Source of the DNA: Oscillospiraceae bacterium | Lineage (GTDB): Bacteria; Bacillota; Clostridia; Oscillospirales; Ruminococcaceae | Length of the DNA stretch: 46,178 bases | Reading direction: 5' to 3' | NCBI GenBank assembly: GCA_017461245.1 | Contig: JAFTYW010000043.1 | Coordinates: 1 to 46,178, forward strand | In this document: positions 1 through 7,795 of the stretch, one piece after another | Layout of the letters: the number at the start of each line of letters is the position of its first letter | Numbering within the stretch: the first letter of the stretch is position 1 | Made by a program: the position numbers and the translations under genes | The notes under the pieces: model-generated | What the model saw: only the letters and a program-made list of their open reading frames with translations | Database searches by the model: none | Told to the model about the DNA's origin: nothing

Positions 1-18
1 ATGGATGCCCTTTTTCAT
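1..18 (-). CDS. rpmE: Ribosomal protein bL31, N-terminal fragment
   Basis: Only six codons are inside the window. They read MKKGIH, which matches the usual start of bL31 (MKKGIHP.Y...). The ATG is preceded by an AGAGGTG-type ribosome binding site at a normal distance, and a sigA-type promoter lies about 145 nt upstream on the same strand. bL31 is a zinc-binding or zinc-free protein of the large ribosomal subunit. The rest of the gene lies off the left edge, so identity rests on a very short match plus the long, structured-looking leader, which is common for this gene. A different short protein starting the same way cannot be excluded. Confidence 0.6.
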
Positions 19-152
19 TGTGATTTTCACCTCTTTGTAAAAATATGCGGTCTTTCTGTTTCTGTCGCGATAAGCTGTGACCTACCGCTAAACATACCCC
101 GCTAAAGTGGTTATCCGCCAAATAGCGTAAGATTTTGCTCACGCGTGCGAAA
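19..152 (-). promoter_or_regulatory. Long 5' leader of rpmE, possible ribosomal-protein leader RNA
   Basis: About 135 nt separate the promoter from the bL31 start. The RNA carries a CGCACGCGTG palindrome near its 5' end and two copies of TTTAGCGG ten bases apart around 75-95. Firmicutes bL31 genes are known to have structured autoregulatory leaders, but I did not match this one base by base to that motif, and I saw no terminator ahead of the ribosome binding site. Regulation would therefore most likely be translational. Confidence 0.35.
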
Positions 153-159
153 CAAAACA

Positions 160-188
160 ATTATAGCACAGCCTTTTTAATAATGCAA
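160..188 (-). promoter_or_regulatory. Promoter of rpmE
   Basis: On the minus strand TTGCAT (183-188) and TATAAT (160-165) are separated by exactly 17 nt. The promoter starts just past the stop codon of the permease gene at 204, so rpmE has its own transcription start even though it follows the purine operon in the same direction. No convincing terminator separates the two. Confidence 0.8.
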
Positions 189-203
189 GTGTTTTTTGTA
201 TAT

Positions 204-1151
204 TTATCTTTCCTCGCGGAAATATGCAAGGCCAAGGTGTGCCGGAGGCTGATTTTCCTTCTTGTCACGAATGCTTGTAAAGATAAGAACGATAATGGTA
301 ACGATATAGGGGAGCATTTTGAAAAGTTCTTTTCCTGCAAAGCCAACGCCTGTAATATAGCTGCTGGCGATATACAGTGCGCCGAAAACTATCGAGCCGA
401 GGATGGCAAGGTTGGGTTTCCAGACTGTAAAGATAACAAGTGCGATGGAGAGCCAGCCGATAGCGTCAATGCAGTATTCCCAGTTGCCGTTTAGGTAGTC
501 CATAATAAAGGTAAGACCGCCGAGGCCCGAAATTCCGCAGCCTATGCAGGTTGCAAGGTATCTGTAGAGCGAAACGTTTATGCCTGCAGCATCGGCGGTT
601 GCAGGGTTTTCGCCAACAGCGCGAAGATTAAGTCCGACCCTTGTTTTAGAAAGCACAAAGGACGAAATAAGTGCGATAGCAATGGCAAGATAAATGAGAA
701 TTCCGTGCGAGAAGAAAAGCTCACCAAACCAGCCCAGATCGTCTGAAAAGGGGAGAGATGCAGTAAAATATTTGGTTGCTCTGCTGTATGCAGGGCCTGT
801 TTTGGCTATCATAAAGTCCGAAATACCAACGCCGAGGGTGGTAAGTGCAAGACCTGTAACGTTTTGGTTTGCTCTTAAGGTGACGGTCAAGAAGCTAAAC
901 AGAAGCCCCATAATCGCACTGCCCACAAAGGTGGCGATAACGGCAATAAGAATTGCTAAAACGGGGGAAGCGTAAATGCCGACCTTTGAAAGATAAAGAT
1001 ACTCGGCAAAGCAGCCGCAGGAGGCACCAACGCACATAACGCCCGGGGTACCGAGGTTTAGGTGTCCCGATTTTTCGGTGATGGTTTCTCCGGTCGAGCC
1101 GTAGAGAAAGGCCATACCAAGTCTGATTGCGCTAACAAGAAAGGCTAACAT
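204..1151 (-). CDS. nupQ: Nucleoside ABC transporter permease (second permease, NupQ-type)
   Basis: This 315-residue membrane protein has about eight to ten hydrophobic segments. It carries the conserved N-terminal stretch GETITEKSGHLNLGTPG, typical of the second permease of BmpA-type purine nucleoside importers (B. subtilis NupQ, S. mutans RnsD). It would form the membrane channel as a heterodimer with the upstream permease. Its ATG overlaps the upstream stop codon in a TAATG arrangement with a GGAGAA ribosome binding site, indicating translational coupling. It is the last gene of the xpt-bmpA-nupOPQ operon. Substrate assignment to purine nucleosides rests on the xpt gene and guanine riboswitch at the head of the operon. 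Confidence 0.88.
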   Translation of the reverse strand: MLAFLVSAIRLGMAFLYGSTGETITEKSGHLNLGTPGVMCVGASCGCFAEYLYLSKVGIYASPVLAILIAVIATFVGSAIMGLLFSFLTVTLRANQNVTGLALTTLGVGISDFMIAKTGPAYSRATKYFTASLPFSDDLGWFGELFFSHGILIYLAIAIALISSFVLSKTRVGLNLRAVGENPATADAAGINVSLYRYLATCIGCGISGLGGLTFIMDYLNGNWEYCIDAIGWLSIALVIFTVWKPNLAILGSIVFGALYIASSYITGVGFAGKELFKMLPYIVTIIVLIFTSIRDKKENQPPAHLGLAYFREER

Positions 1152-2239
1152 TATGCATTCTCCTTTCCGTTTTTAGAAATAACTATTTTGTAATTGAGGA
1201 AAAACTCACAGCCGATGATAAAGAAGAGGATGATTCCCGTAACAATATCTGAGATTGCCTGAGGAAGTCTGAAATCTGTAGAAACCTGCTGAGAGCCTTT
1301 CTGCAGAAATACGATAAGGAAGCTTGTAAACACCATAAATATAGGGTTAAACTTTGCGAGCCAGGAGACCATAATTGCGGTAAATCCACGGCCGCCTGCC
1401 GTTTCGGTGTTGATGGTGTGGTTTGTACCGCCGACAAGCAAAAGACCCGCAATTCCGCAGAGCGCGCCCGAAACAATGAGGGTGCGGATAACGACCTTTT
1501 TAACGTTGATACCGATGTAGTTTGCGGTGTTTTCGCTCTCGCCGACAACGGCTATCTCGTAGCCCTGCTTGGTGGATTTAAGATAAATGTAAACCATGAC
1601 GGTCAGAACAGCAACAATAATAATGTTTAAGAGATACTGATGGCCGAACAGAACGGGCAGACCGTACTGCTCCATAGGGGTAAGAACGCCCGAGCCTGTC
1701 TTAACAAAGGTCTTTAAGAAATAGGAAATGAGCTGAATGGCAACGTAGTTCATCATAAGGGTAAAGAGGGTTTCGTTGGTGTTCCACTGCGCTTTAAAGA
1801 CCGCAGGAATAACCGCCCATATAATGCCCGCCAAAATAGATGCGACCGTCATAACGACGATAAGCAGGGGGAGCGGGAGCTTGTCACCAAGGAACATCAT
1901 AACGGTAACGGTTGCAAGACCGCCTATAAGCACCTGGCCCTCTGCGCCGCAGTTCCAAAATCGCATTTTAAATGCGGGGGTAACCGCAAGCGAGATGCAG
2001 AGCAGGATAGCAACGTCCTGAAGCAAACTCCATACGCGGATGTCCATACCAAAAGCGCCGTCGAGCATAGATGCATAAATTGCAAGGGGGTTTTTGTCAG
2101 TCAAAAGGGTGATGATAATGCCCGCAACGATAAGCGCCAGAATAACCGCCGCCGCACGAACGCCAAGCCCTATGTACCAAGGCTGAGGAGAGCGCTTTAC
2201 AATGTGAACAGAAATTTTACTGTTTTTTGCCTTTTGCAT
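1151..2239 (-). CDS. nupP: Nucleoside ABC transporter permease (first permease, NupP-type)
   Basis: The protein is a polytopic inner-membrane permease of the BPD_transp_2 family, with conserved segments such as FWNCGAEGQVLIGGL and a GINVKKV cytoplasmic loop. The best start is the ATG at 2239, giving 362 residues: it follows an AAAGGAGGAG ribosome binding site and overlaps the ATPase stop codon as TAATG. An upstream in-frame start at 2296 would lie inside the ATPase gene and has no site of its own. It pairs with the downstream permease to form the transmembrane pore of a purine nucleoside importer. Confidence 0.88.
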   Translation of the reverse strand: MQKAKNSKISVHIVKRSPQPWYIGLGVRAAAVILALIVAGIIITLLTDKNPLAIYASMLDGAFGMDIRVWSLLQDVAILLCISLAVTPAFKMRFWNCGAEGQVLIGGLATVTVMMFLGDKLPLPLLIVVMTVASILAGIIWAVIPAVFKAQWNTNETLFTLMMNYVAIQLISYFLKTFVKTGSGVLTPMEQYGLPVLFGHQYLLNIIIVAVLTVMVYIYLKSTKQGYEIAVVGESENTANYIGINVKKVVIRTLIVSGALCGIAGLLLVGGTNHTINTETAGGRGFTAIMVSWLAKFNPIFMVFTSFLIVFLQKGSQQVSTDFRLPQAISDIVTGIILFFIIGCEFFLNYKIVISKNGKENA

Positions 2240-3765
2240 TACTTCTCCTCCTTTGATTTGGTCATAAGCAGACCGATCTCTTCTTTTGTGGCGCATCTTG
2301 CGTCAACAACGCCTGTGATGTGACCTGAGCCGATAACCAAAATTCTGTCGCAAAGCTCCAAAAGAACGTCAAGGTCCTCACCGACAAAGATAACGGCAAC
2401 GCCGCGCTCTTTCTGCTGGTTTAAAAGATTGTATATGGTGTAAGAGGAGTTGATGTCAAGACCTCTTACGGGGTAAGCCGCCATTAAAACGGTAGGAGCA
2501 GAGGCGATCTCTCTGCCGACCAAGACCTTCTGAACGTTACCGCCAGAAAGCTGACGAACGGGGGTCTCAGCGTTGGGGGTTACAACCTCAAGCTCGGAAA
2601 TAATGCGCTCGGCAAGGTCCTTGGGGGCCTTTCTCTGCAAAAATACCGACTTTCCCTTTCTGTAGCTTCTGAGCATCATATTGTCAACGATGTCCATGTT
2701 TCCGACAAGGCCCATACCGAGTCTGTCCTCGGGAACAAACGAAAGGCGAACGCCCAGATCTCTTATCTGCAGGGGAGTCTTGTCGCGAAGGTTATCCTGA
2801 GTGTGCGTTTTGGGGTTGTTGTAGATAATGCTTCCGCCGTCAAGATGCTGAAGGCCTGCGATGGCCTCGAGTAACTCTCTCTGTCCCGAGCCTGCAATGC
2901 CCGCAATACCGAGAATCTCGCCGCTCTTTGCGGTAAAGGAAACGTTGTCAAGTAGCTTAATGCCTTCTCTGTTGTGACAGCTTATGCTCTCCACAACAAG
3001 CCTGTCCTCGCAGTTTTTAGGCTCGCCCCTTGCTATGTTGAGAGTGACTTTCTTTCCTACCATCATTTCGGTAAGCTGACTCTCGTTAGTTTCCTTTGTA
3101 TTGACTGTGCCTATGTACTCGCCCTTTCTTAAGACCGAAACCCTGTCAGAAAGCGAAAGTACTTCGTGTAATTTATGGGTGATTATAATGATGGCCTTTC
3201 CGTCGTCGCGCATTCTCCTAAGAATAGCGAAAAGCTTTTCGGTCTCCTGCGGGGTCAAAACGGCGGTAGGCTCGTCGAGGATAAGAATGTCAGCTCCGCG
3301 GTAAAGCACCTTGATTATTTCAACCGTCTGCTTTTCGGAAACCGACATTTCGTGAATCTTTTTCATAGGGTCGATATCAAAGCCGTACTTGTGGCTTATT
3401 TCTGCGACCTTTTTAGCCGCTTGCTTGATCTTAAATTTCCCCTTGCCCTTAAGACCGAGGATAATATTTTCGGTTGCTGAAAAAACATCAACAAGCTTAA
3501 AGTGCTGATGTATCATACCGATCTTGTGGTCAAATGCGTCCTTAGGGCTGCGGATAACAACCTCTTTGCCACCGATAAAGATCTGGCCGTGGTCGGGAAA
3601 GTAAATTCCCGCCAACATATTCATAAGGGTGGTTTTGCCGCTGCCGTTTTCGCCGAGTATCGACAAGATCTCTCCGCGCTCGACAGAAAGACAAACATCT
3701 CGGTTTGCAACAACGCTGCCAAAGGTTTTGGTAATGTTTTTAAGTTCTATTGCTGCAGTTGCCAA
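2239..3765 (-). CDS. nupO: Nucleoside ABC transporter ATP-binding protein (duplicated ABC domains)
   Basis: This 508-residue cytoplasmic ATPase has two ABC domains in one chain, as in B. subtilis NupO and sugar-type importers. Domain one has Walker A GENGSGKTT (residues 38-46), Walker B LILDEPTAV and a degenerate signature MSVSEKQ. Domain two has the degenerate P-loop GIAGSGQRE typical of this class, a canonical LSGGNVQK signature and a Walker B lacking the catalytic glutamate (AAYPVRGLD). One composite hydrolysis site is therefore expected. It drives import through the two downstream permeases. A 128-nt gap with a GC-rich hairpin separates it from the binding-protein gene. Confidence 0.92.
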   Translation of the reverse strand: MATAAIELKNITKTFGSVVANRDVCLSVERGEILSILGENGSGKTTLMNMLAGIYFPDHGQIFIGGKEVVIRSPKDAFDHKIGMIHQHFKLVDVFSATENIILGLKGKGKFKIKQAAKKVAEISHKYGFDIDPMKKIHEMSVSEKQTVEIIKVLYRGADILILDEPTAVLTPQETEKLFAILRRMRDDGKAIIIITHKLHEVLSLSDRVSVLRKGEYIGTVNTKETNESQLTEMMVGKKVTLNIARGEPKNCEDRLVVESISCHNREGIKLLDNVSFTAKSGEILGIAGIAGSGQRELLEAIAGLQHLDGGSIIYNNPKTHTQDNLRDKTPLQIRDLGVRLSFVPEDRLGMGLVGNMDIVDNMMLRSYRKGKSVFLQRKAPKDLAERIISELEVVTPNAETPVRQLSGGNVQKVLVGREIASAPTVLMAAYPVRGLDINSSYTIYNLLNQQKERGVAVIFVGEDLDVLLELCDRILVIGSGHITGVVDARCATKEEIGLLMTKSKEEK

Positions 3766-3849
3766 CTGTTTTTTCCTCCTAAAAAAGTTTTAAGCCTTAA
3801 AAAACGGCATTTAGACAAATGCAATTTTTTAAAGTTTAAAACAGATTTA

Positions 3850-3873
3850 GGCGGGGCAGATTAGTGCCCCGCC
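3850..3873 (-). terminator. Intercistronic hairpin between bmpA and nupO
   Basis: GGCGGGGCA (3850-3858) pairs perfectly with TGCCCCGCC (3865-3873) around a six-base loop, just 20 nt past the bmpA stop codon. On the operon strand it is not followed by a T-run, so it is unlikely to be a strong terminator. A hairpin here would fit partial termination or 3' protection of the bmpA message, giving excess binding protein over transporter subunits, as known for other binding-protein operons. The role is inferred. Confidence 0.55.
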
Positions 3874-3893
3874 CGTTTTTGTCAGGTTAGTGA

Positions 3894-5162
3894 TTAGAAT
3901 TTCTCGTTGAGGAGGGTAATTCCGTCAATTCTGAGATCGAAGTAAGGAGCTGAACGCTTGGTAGACTCGGTGAATGCGCCGTTCTCGATAGCTTCGGTTT
4001 CGGGCTTGTAGTCGCCCATATCGTCAACGTCAGCGGTGTAGGTGGTAAGGGTTTCTTTGCCAACAGTGAAGTTGTCGGTGTCAAATACGCTTACCTTGCC
4101 GTCCTTAAGGTCAGCGATAGCAGCCTTAATGGCGTCAACAGTGCCCTCAGCGGCAACGTCCTGATTGATTCCGGTAAGAACAACAGAACCTTCAGCAATT
4201 CCGCCGCACCAGTCAGCGTCGATCTTTTCGCCGTTTACAACGCACTTAATGATGTAGTTGTAGTAGGGAGCCCAGTTGATAGCCGAGGAAACGATAAAGG
4301 TCTCGGGGCAGGACTCATAAGTGCTTCCGTTGTAGGAAACGTTGGGAACACCTGCAGCCTCGCAAGCGCCGGGAGCGCCCATCGAGTCAGCGTGCTGGCT
4401 GATAAGAACGCAGTCCTTTGCGATAAGAGCCTCAGCAGCGTTCTTCTCCTCGGTAGCATCGTACCAGGAACCTGTGAACTGAACGTCCATAGTAACGGTG
4501 GGGCAAACGGATTTTGCGCCGAGATAGAAGGAGGTGTAACCCGAGATAACCTCAGCATAGGTGAAAGCACCAACATAACCGATCTTAGCCTGCTGTGCGG
4601 TGATCTCTTTTGCTTCGATCATTTCATTAAGCTTAAGGCCTGCGGCGATACCTGCAAGGTATCTGCCCTGGAAGATGGAAGCGAATGCGTTGTGGAAGTT
4701 GTCAAGACCCTCGGTGTGAGCCTTGGTTCCGGTAGCGTGGCAGAACTCAACGTCGGGGAACTCTTTTGCAGCCTTGATCATAAAGGATTCGTGACCAAAG
4801 GAGTTAGCGAAAACGATGTCGCAACCCTGGGTAGCAAGGTCCTTAGCGGCGGTGTAGCAAGCGTCGCCTTCGGGAACGTTGGTCTTTATGATAACCTGCT
4901 CGTCTGTAAGACCTGCAGCTTCCTGAATAGCGTCAACAGCATTGAGGAAGTTTAAGTCGTAGGTGGAGTTTTCATCGTGCAAGCAGATGAAACCAATTTT
5001 GAAATCCTCGGGAACGGTGTAGTCAACCTCGAGGGTGGGAGCAGCAAGAGGAGATTCGCTCATTCCGAGCAGTTCTTTGTTCTCTTCGTTGCAGCCGGTG
5101 AGAGCAACGCACATTGTCAGTGCCATTGCAAGAGTGGTAAGAAGTGCAATAACCTTTTTCAT
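3894..5162 (-). CDS. bmpA: BmpA/Med-family substrate-binding lipoprotein
   Basis: The 422-residue precursor begins with a lipoprotein signal peptide ending in the lipobox LTGC (Cys24), so the mature protein should be anchored to the outer face of the membrane. The body shows the BmpA-family pattern: an FKIGFICLHDENSTYD strand near the start, a DIVFANSFGHE segment and the ISQHADSMG / NVSYNGST regions that line the purine site in homologues. It captures nucleosides for the NupOPQ transporter encoded downstream. A strong AGGAGG site precedes the ATG. It is the second gene after the riboswitch, following xpt by 45 nt. Confidence 0.9.
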   Translation of the reverse strand: MKKVIALLTTLAMALTMCVALTGCNEENKELLGMSESPLAAPTLEVDYTVPEDFKIGFICLHDENSTYDLNFLNAVDAIQEAAGLTDEQVIIKTNVPEGDACYTAAKDLATQGCDIVFANSFGHESFMIKAAKEFPDVEFCHATGTKAHTEGLDNFHNAFASIFQGRYLAGIAAGLKLNEMIEAKEITAQQAKIGYVGAFTYAEVISGYTSFYLGAKSVCPTVTMDVQFTGSWYDATEEKNAAEALIAKDCVLISQHADSMGAPGACEAAGVPNVSYNGSTYESCPETFIVSSAINWAPYYNYIIKCVVNGEKIDADWCGGIAEGSVVLTGINQDVAAEGTVDAIKAAIADLKDGKVSVFDTDNFTVGKETLTTYTADVDDMGDYKPETEAIENGAFTESTKRSAPYFDLRIDGITLLNEKF

Positions 5163-5207
5163 TTTTTCTACCTCCTAAAATTTATGTAAATTAAAATTAC
5201 ATACAGC

Positions 5208-5780
5208 TTAAGCGCGAAAAGTTACCGAAGAGTCGTCCATACGCTCGATAACTGCGAGGCTTTCAACGCGTATACCCTCGCTCCTCAAGGCGTCTCCGCC
5301 GCCTTGAAATGCCTTTTCAATGGCAATGGCACAGCCACAGAGCTCGGCTCCCGACTGCTTAACAATGTCAAGCAGCCCGTGAAGCGCACCGCCAACGGCA
5401 AGAAAATCGTCAACTATCAAAATGCGTTCGCCGCTAGACAAAAACCTCTTTTCGACTATCATATTGTAGTCGTTTCCGTGTGTGTAGGAATGAACGGGGG
5501 AGGAGTAAACGTCTCCCGAAAGGTTTTTTGAGGCGTGCTTTTTAGCAAAGAGAACAGGCAGACCCATAACAACGCCTATCGCAGTCGCAATAGCGATGCC
5601 CGAGGCCTCGACAGTCAAGATCTTTGTAGGCTTGTCCTTTCCAAAAAGGCGGTCGACCTCTTTTCCCATTTCGAGCATAAGCGCCGTGTCTATCTGATGG
5701 TTTAAAAACGAGCTTACCTTAAGAATGTTTCCGGGGAAAACCTGCCCGTCTTTTTTAATGCGTTCTTCAAGAAGCTTCAT
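5208..5780 (-). CDS. xpt: Xanthine phosphoribosyltransferase
   Basis: This 190-residue enzyme converts xanthine and PRPP to XMP. It matches Xpt in length and sequence: the N-terminus MKLLEERIKKDGQVFPGN, the segment ILKVSSFLNHQID and the PRPP-binding motif ILIVDDFLAVGG. The start codon follows a GAGGTG site immediately downstream of the riboswitch terminator. It heads the operon with the nucleoside importer, so purines released from imported nucleosides can be salvaged. Expression should fall when guanine or hypoxanthine is plentiful. Confidence 0.95.
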   Translation of the reverse strand: MKLLEERIKKDGQVFPGNILKVSSFLNHQIDTALMLEMGKEVDRLFGKDKPTKILTVEASGIAIATAIGVVMGLPVLFAKKHASKNLSGDVYSSPVHSYTHGNDYNMIVEKRFLSSGERILIVDDFLAVGGALHGLLDIVKQSGAELCGCAIAIEKAFQGGGDALRSEGIRVESLAVIERMDDSSVTFRA

Positions 5781-5796
5781 AAATGCACCTCGGAAA

Positions 5797-5826
5797 ATAA
5801 AAAAACAGACTCAAATAAGTCTGTTG
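5797..5826 (-). terminator. Riboswitch-controlled intrinsic terminator of xpt
   Basis: On the minus strand AACAGAC pairs with GTCTGTT around a short A/T-rich loop, followed by a run of seven T residues. It lies between the purine aptamer and the xpt ribosome binding site, the position expected for the expression platform of an OFF switch. Confidence 0.88.
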
Positions 5827-5868
5827 CCAAATAAAACTCTACCGCAAAATGCAAAACGAGCTCTGAAA

Positions 5869-5933
5869 CCAATAGTCGCAACTGAACGGCGTGCGGTAGA
5901 AACAGCGGGACCATCTATCCCGAAATATATTGG
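5869..5933 (-). ncRNA. Purine riboswitch aptamer, guanine class
   Basis: Reading the minus strand, P1 is formed by CCAATA and TATTGG at the two ends, P2 by CGGGA/TCCCG, and the three-way junction contains the invariant GTTTCTACC and GACTAT segments. The pyrimidine that discriminates guanine from adenine (position 74 in the xpt aptamer) is C here, so guanine or hypoxanthine is the expected ligand. It controls the terminator 40 nt downstream and hence the whole xpt-bmpA-nupOPQ operon. Confidence 0.95.
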
Positions 5934-5960
5934 CAATTTATTAAGTTTTTCGACAAAAAT

Positions 5961-5989
5961 ATTGTAACACCCCGTAGCCAAACTGTCAA
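5961..5989 (-). promoter_or_regulatory. Promoter of the xpt-nup operon
   Basis: Minus-strand TTGACA (5984-5989) and TACAAT (5961-5966) with a 17-nt spacer. Transcription would start about 20 nt before the riboswitch P1 stem. Confidence 0.88.
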
Positions 5990-6067
5990 CTAAAAAAACA
6001 AAAATATTATAGGAAAAATGTGTCCTTTAGTTCCTATTTAAAATATAATATTTTGGGAGATGATATT

Positions 6068-6565
6068 ATGGACAAAAAACAAGTCTGCTCCCTTAATCTT
6101 TCCGCCATCCTTTGCCGCAGACCCGACGCTCTGGCAAGAGTGCAGGGAAGTGCGGATTACCGCAACATAAACGGAACAGTCAGCTTTTACAAAACGGTGC
6201 ACGGCACCATTGTTTATGCACGGGTAGGCGGTCTGCCCACAGAGCGCGGCGGCTGTAAGGGCAGGGTGTTTGCCTTTCACATTCACGAGGGGTCAGAGTG
6301 CCGCGGTAATTACGACGACCCATTTGCCGCCGCGCTCTCGCATTACAACCCAAAAGGCTGCCAGCACCCGTATCACGCAGGTGACCTGCCGCCGTTTTTT
6401 GAGGCGGGCGGCACAGCCGTGTCGGCATTTTTAACCGACAGATTTTCGGTAGACGAAATTATTGGTAAAACCGTGATAATCCACTCGGGCGTCGACGATT
6501 TTACAAGCCAGCCGGCAGGCAATTCGGGCAAAAAGATCGCCTGCGGAAAGATAATTAGCTGTTGA
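6068..6565 (+). CDS. Cu/Zn superoxide dismutase-family protein
   Basis: This 165-residue protein aligns with the Cu/Zn SOD fold. The metal ligands can be placed by motif: H71 and H73 in FHIHEG, H92 in HYNP, H100 and H103 plus D106 in HPYHAGDL, and H139 in VIIHSG. The disulphide cysteines correspond to C78 and C159. The active-site arginine that guides superoxide (Arg143 in human SOD1, in GSRLACG) is replaced by lysine (K156 in GKKIACG). There is no signal peptide, which is unusual because most bacterial forms are exported. The ATG at 6068 has a GGGAG site 8 nt upstream; an upstream GTG at 6020 has none. Activity against superoxide is likely but unproven. Confidence 0.82.
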   Translation: MDKKQVCSLNLSAILCRRPDALARVQGSADYRNINGTVSFYKTVHGTIVYARVGGLPTERGGCKGRVFAFHIHEGSECRGNYDDPFAAALSHYNPKGCQHPYHAGDLPPFFEAGGTAVSAFLTDRFSVDEIIGKTVIIHSGVDDFTSQPAGNSGKKIACGKIISC

Positions 6566-6590
6566 AATTTGCTGCTTGAGACCTTATAAT
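6562..6590 (+). promoter_or_regulatory. Promoter of the Ldh_2-family dehydrogenase gene
   Basis: TTGAAA (6562-6567) and TATAAT (6585-6590), 17 nt apart. The -35 box overlaps the stop codon of the SOD-like gene, so the dehydrogenase can be transcribed independently of it. Confidence 0.82.
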
Positions 6591-6621
6591 AAAAAGGAAG
6601 AAAAAAATCAGGAGGAAAATT

Positions 6622-7743
6622 ATGAGCTACATTCGCTATTCTTACGAGCAGCTTAAAACCTTTTGTTGTGATGCTTTTGAAAAATTCGGCTTTACAAAGG
6701 ACGAGGCAGAAAGTATAACAGACGTTCTGCTCCTTTCAGATGTTTACGGAATTGAGTCGCACGGTATGCAGAGATTGGTGCGCTACCACAAGGGCATTGA
6801 AAAGGGACTTATCAAGGTCGATGCTAAGCCCGAGATAGTTTTTGAAACCACCGTTTCTGCCGTAATTGACGGACACGACGGAATGGGCCAGCTGATTTCG
6901 ATAGAGGCCATGAAGACCGCTATCAAAAAGGCAAAAAAGAGCGGAATGGCGGTTGTCAGCGTTAGAAACTCCAACCACTTCGGTATAGCGGGTTATTATG
7001 CAAAAATGGCCTGCGATGAGGGGCTTGTCGGCTTTGCTATGACAAACTCCGAAGCAATTATGGTGCCCACCTATTCGCGTCTTGCAATGCTGGGTTCAAA
7101 TCCCATTGCGATCTCTATGCCTGCCGAGCCCTATCCCTTTTTCTTTGACTCTTCAACAACTGTTGTAACAAGAGGAAAGCTCGAAATTTACAACAAGCTC
7201 TCAAAACCCCTACCTGACGGCTGGGCGCTTGACGAAAACGGCAAGCCCTGCACAGACGCATCCCGTGTGCTTAAAAATATCGTCGGCAAAAACGGCGGCG
7301 GTATCGTTCCTTTGGGTAGTGATACAGAACTGCTCGGTGGACACAAGGGCTACGGCTACGGAATGCTTTGTGAGATATTCTGCTCGATATTCTCGGGCGG
7401 ACTTACCTCTAACCACACCCACATCGGCGGCAAGGGCGGCACCTGCCACGGATTTATGGCAATAGATCCCGCCGTGTTCGGCGATGCCGAGGGTATGAAA
7501 GAGAGATTCTCGGTCTTCTTGCAGGAACTTCGCGATGCTCCCAAGGCTGAGGGCGCCGAAAGAATTTACACCCACGGTGAAAAGGAAATTCTCGCCTCTG
7601 CCGACAGAATGAAGAACGGAATTGATGTTAATATCAACACCGTTGCTGAGATGAAGGACCTCTGCGAATATCTTAATATGGATAGCGTAAAATATCTAGG
7701 AGACGTCGATTTCTCAGCCGCAAAGCAAAGCTCGTATAAATAA
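6622..7743 (+). CDS. Malate/L-lactate dehydrogenase family oxidoreductase (Ldh_2 type)
   Basis: The 373-residue protein belongs to the NAD(P)-dependent Ldh_2 family, which includes malate, L-sulfolactate and ureidoglycolate dehydrogenases. Family marks are GIESHGMQRL (His47), the catalytic-region RNSNHFGIAGYY (His119), a LGSNPIAISMP segment and GHKGYGYGMLCEI. It reversibly oxidises a 2-hydroxyacid to a 2-oxoacid in the cytoplasm. The exact substrate cannot be read from sequence. The start is fixed by an AGGAGG site 7 nt upstream. It has its own promoter overlapping the previous stop codon and is followed by a strong terminator. Confidence 0.9.
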   Translation: MSYIRYSYEQLKTFCCDAFEKFGFTKDEAESITDVLLLSDVYGIESHGMQRLVRYHKGIEKGLIKVDAKPEIVFETTVSAVIDGHDGMGQLISIEAMKTAIKKAKKSGMAVVSVRNSNHFGIAGYYAKMACDEGLVGFAMTNSEAIMVPTYSRLAMLGSNPIAISMPAEPYPFFFDSSTTVVTRGKLEIYNKLSKPLPDGWALDENGKPCTDASRVLKNIVGKNGGGIVPLGSDTELLGGHKGYGYGMLCEIFCSIFSGGLTSNHTHIGGKGGTCHGFMAIDPAVFGDAEGMKERFSVFLQELRDAPKAEGAERIYTHGEKEILASADRMKNGIDVNINTVAEMKDLCEYLNMDSVKYLGDVDFSAAKQSSYK

Positions 7744-7754
7744 TGTATAAACAT

Positions 7755-7784
7755 AAAGGCGCTTGCACAACGCGAGCGCCTTTT
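7755..7784 (+). terminator. Terminator of the Ldh_2-family gene
   Basis: GGCGCT and AGCGCC flank an 11-base loop, preceded by AAA and followed by TTTT, 12 nt after the stop codon. Confidence 0.8.
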
Positions 7785-7795
7785 ACTTTGCGGGC

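Noticed and set aside
4392..4955. Long plus-strand open frame (187 codons) opposite bmpA
   Set aside because: It is antisense to a well-supported lipoprotein gene and has no ribosome binding site.
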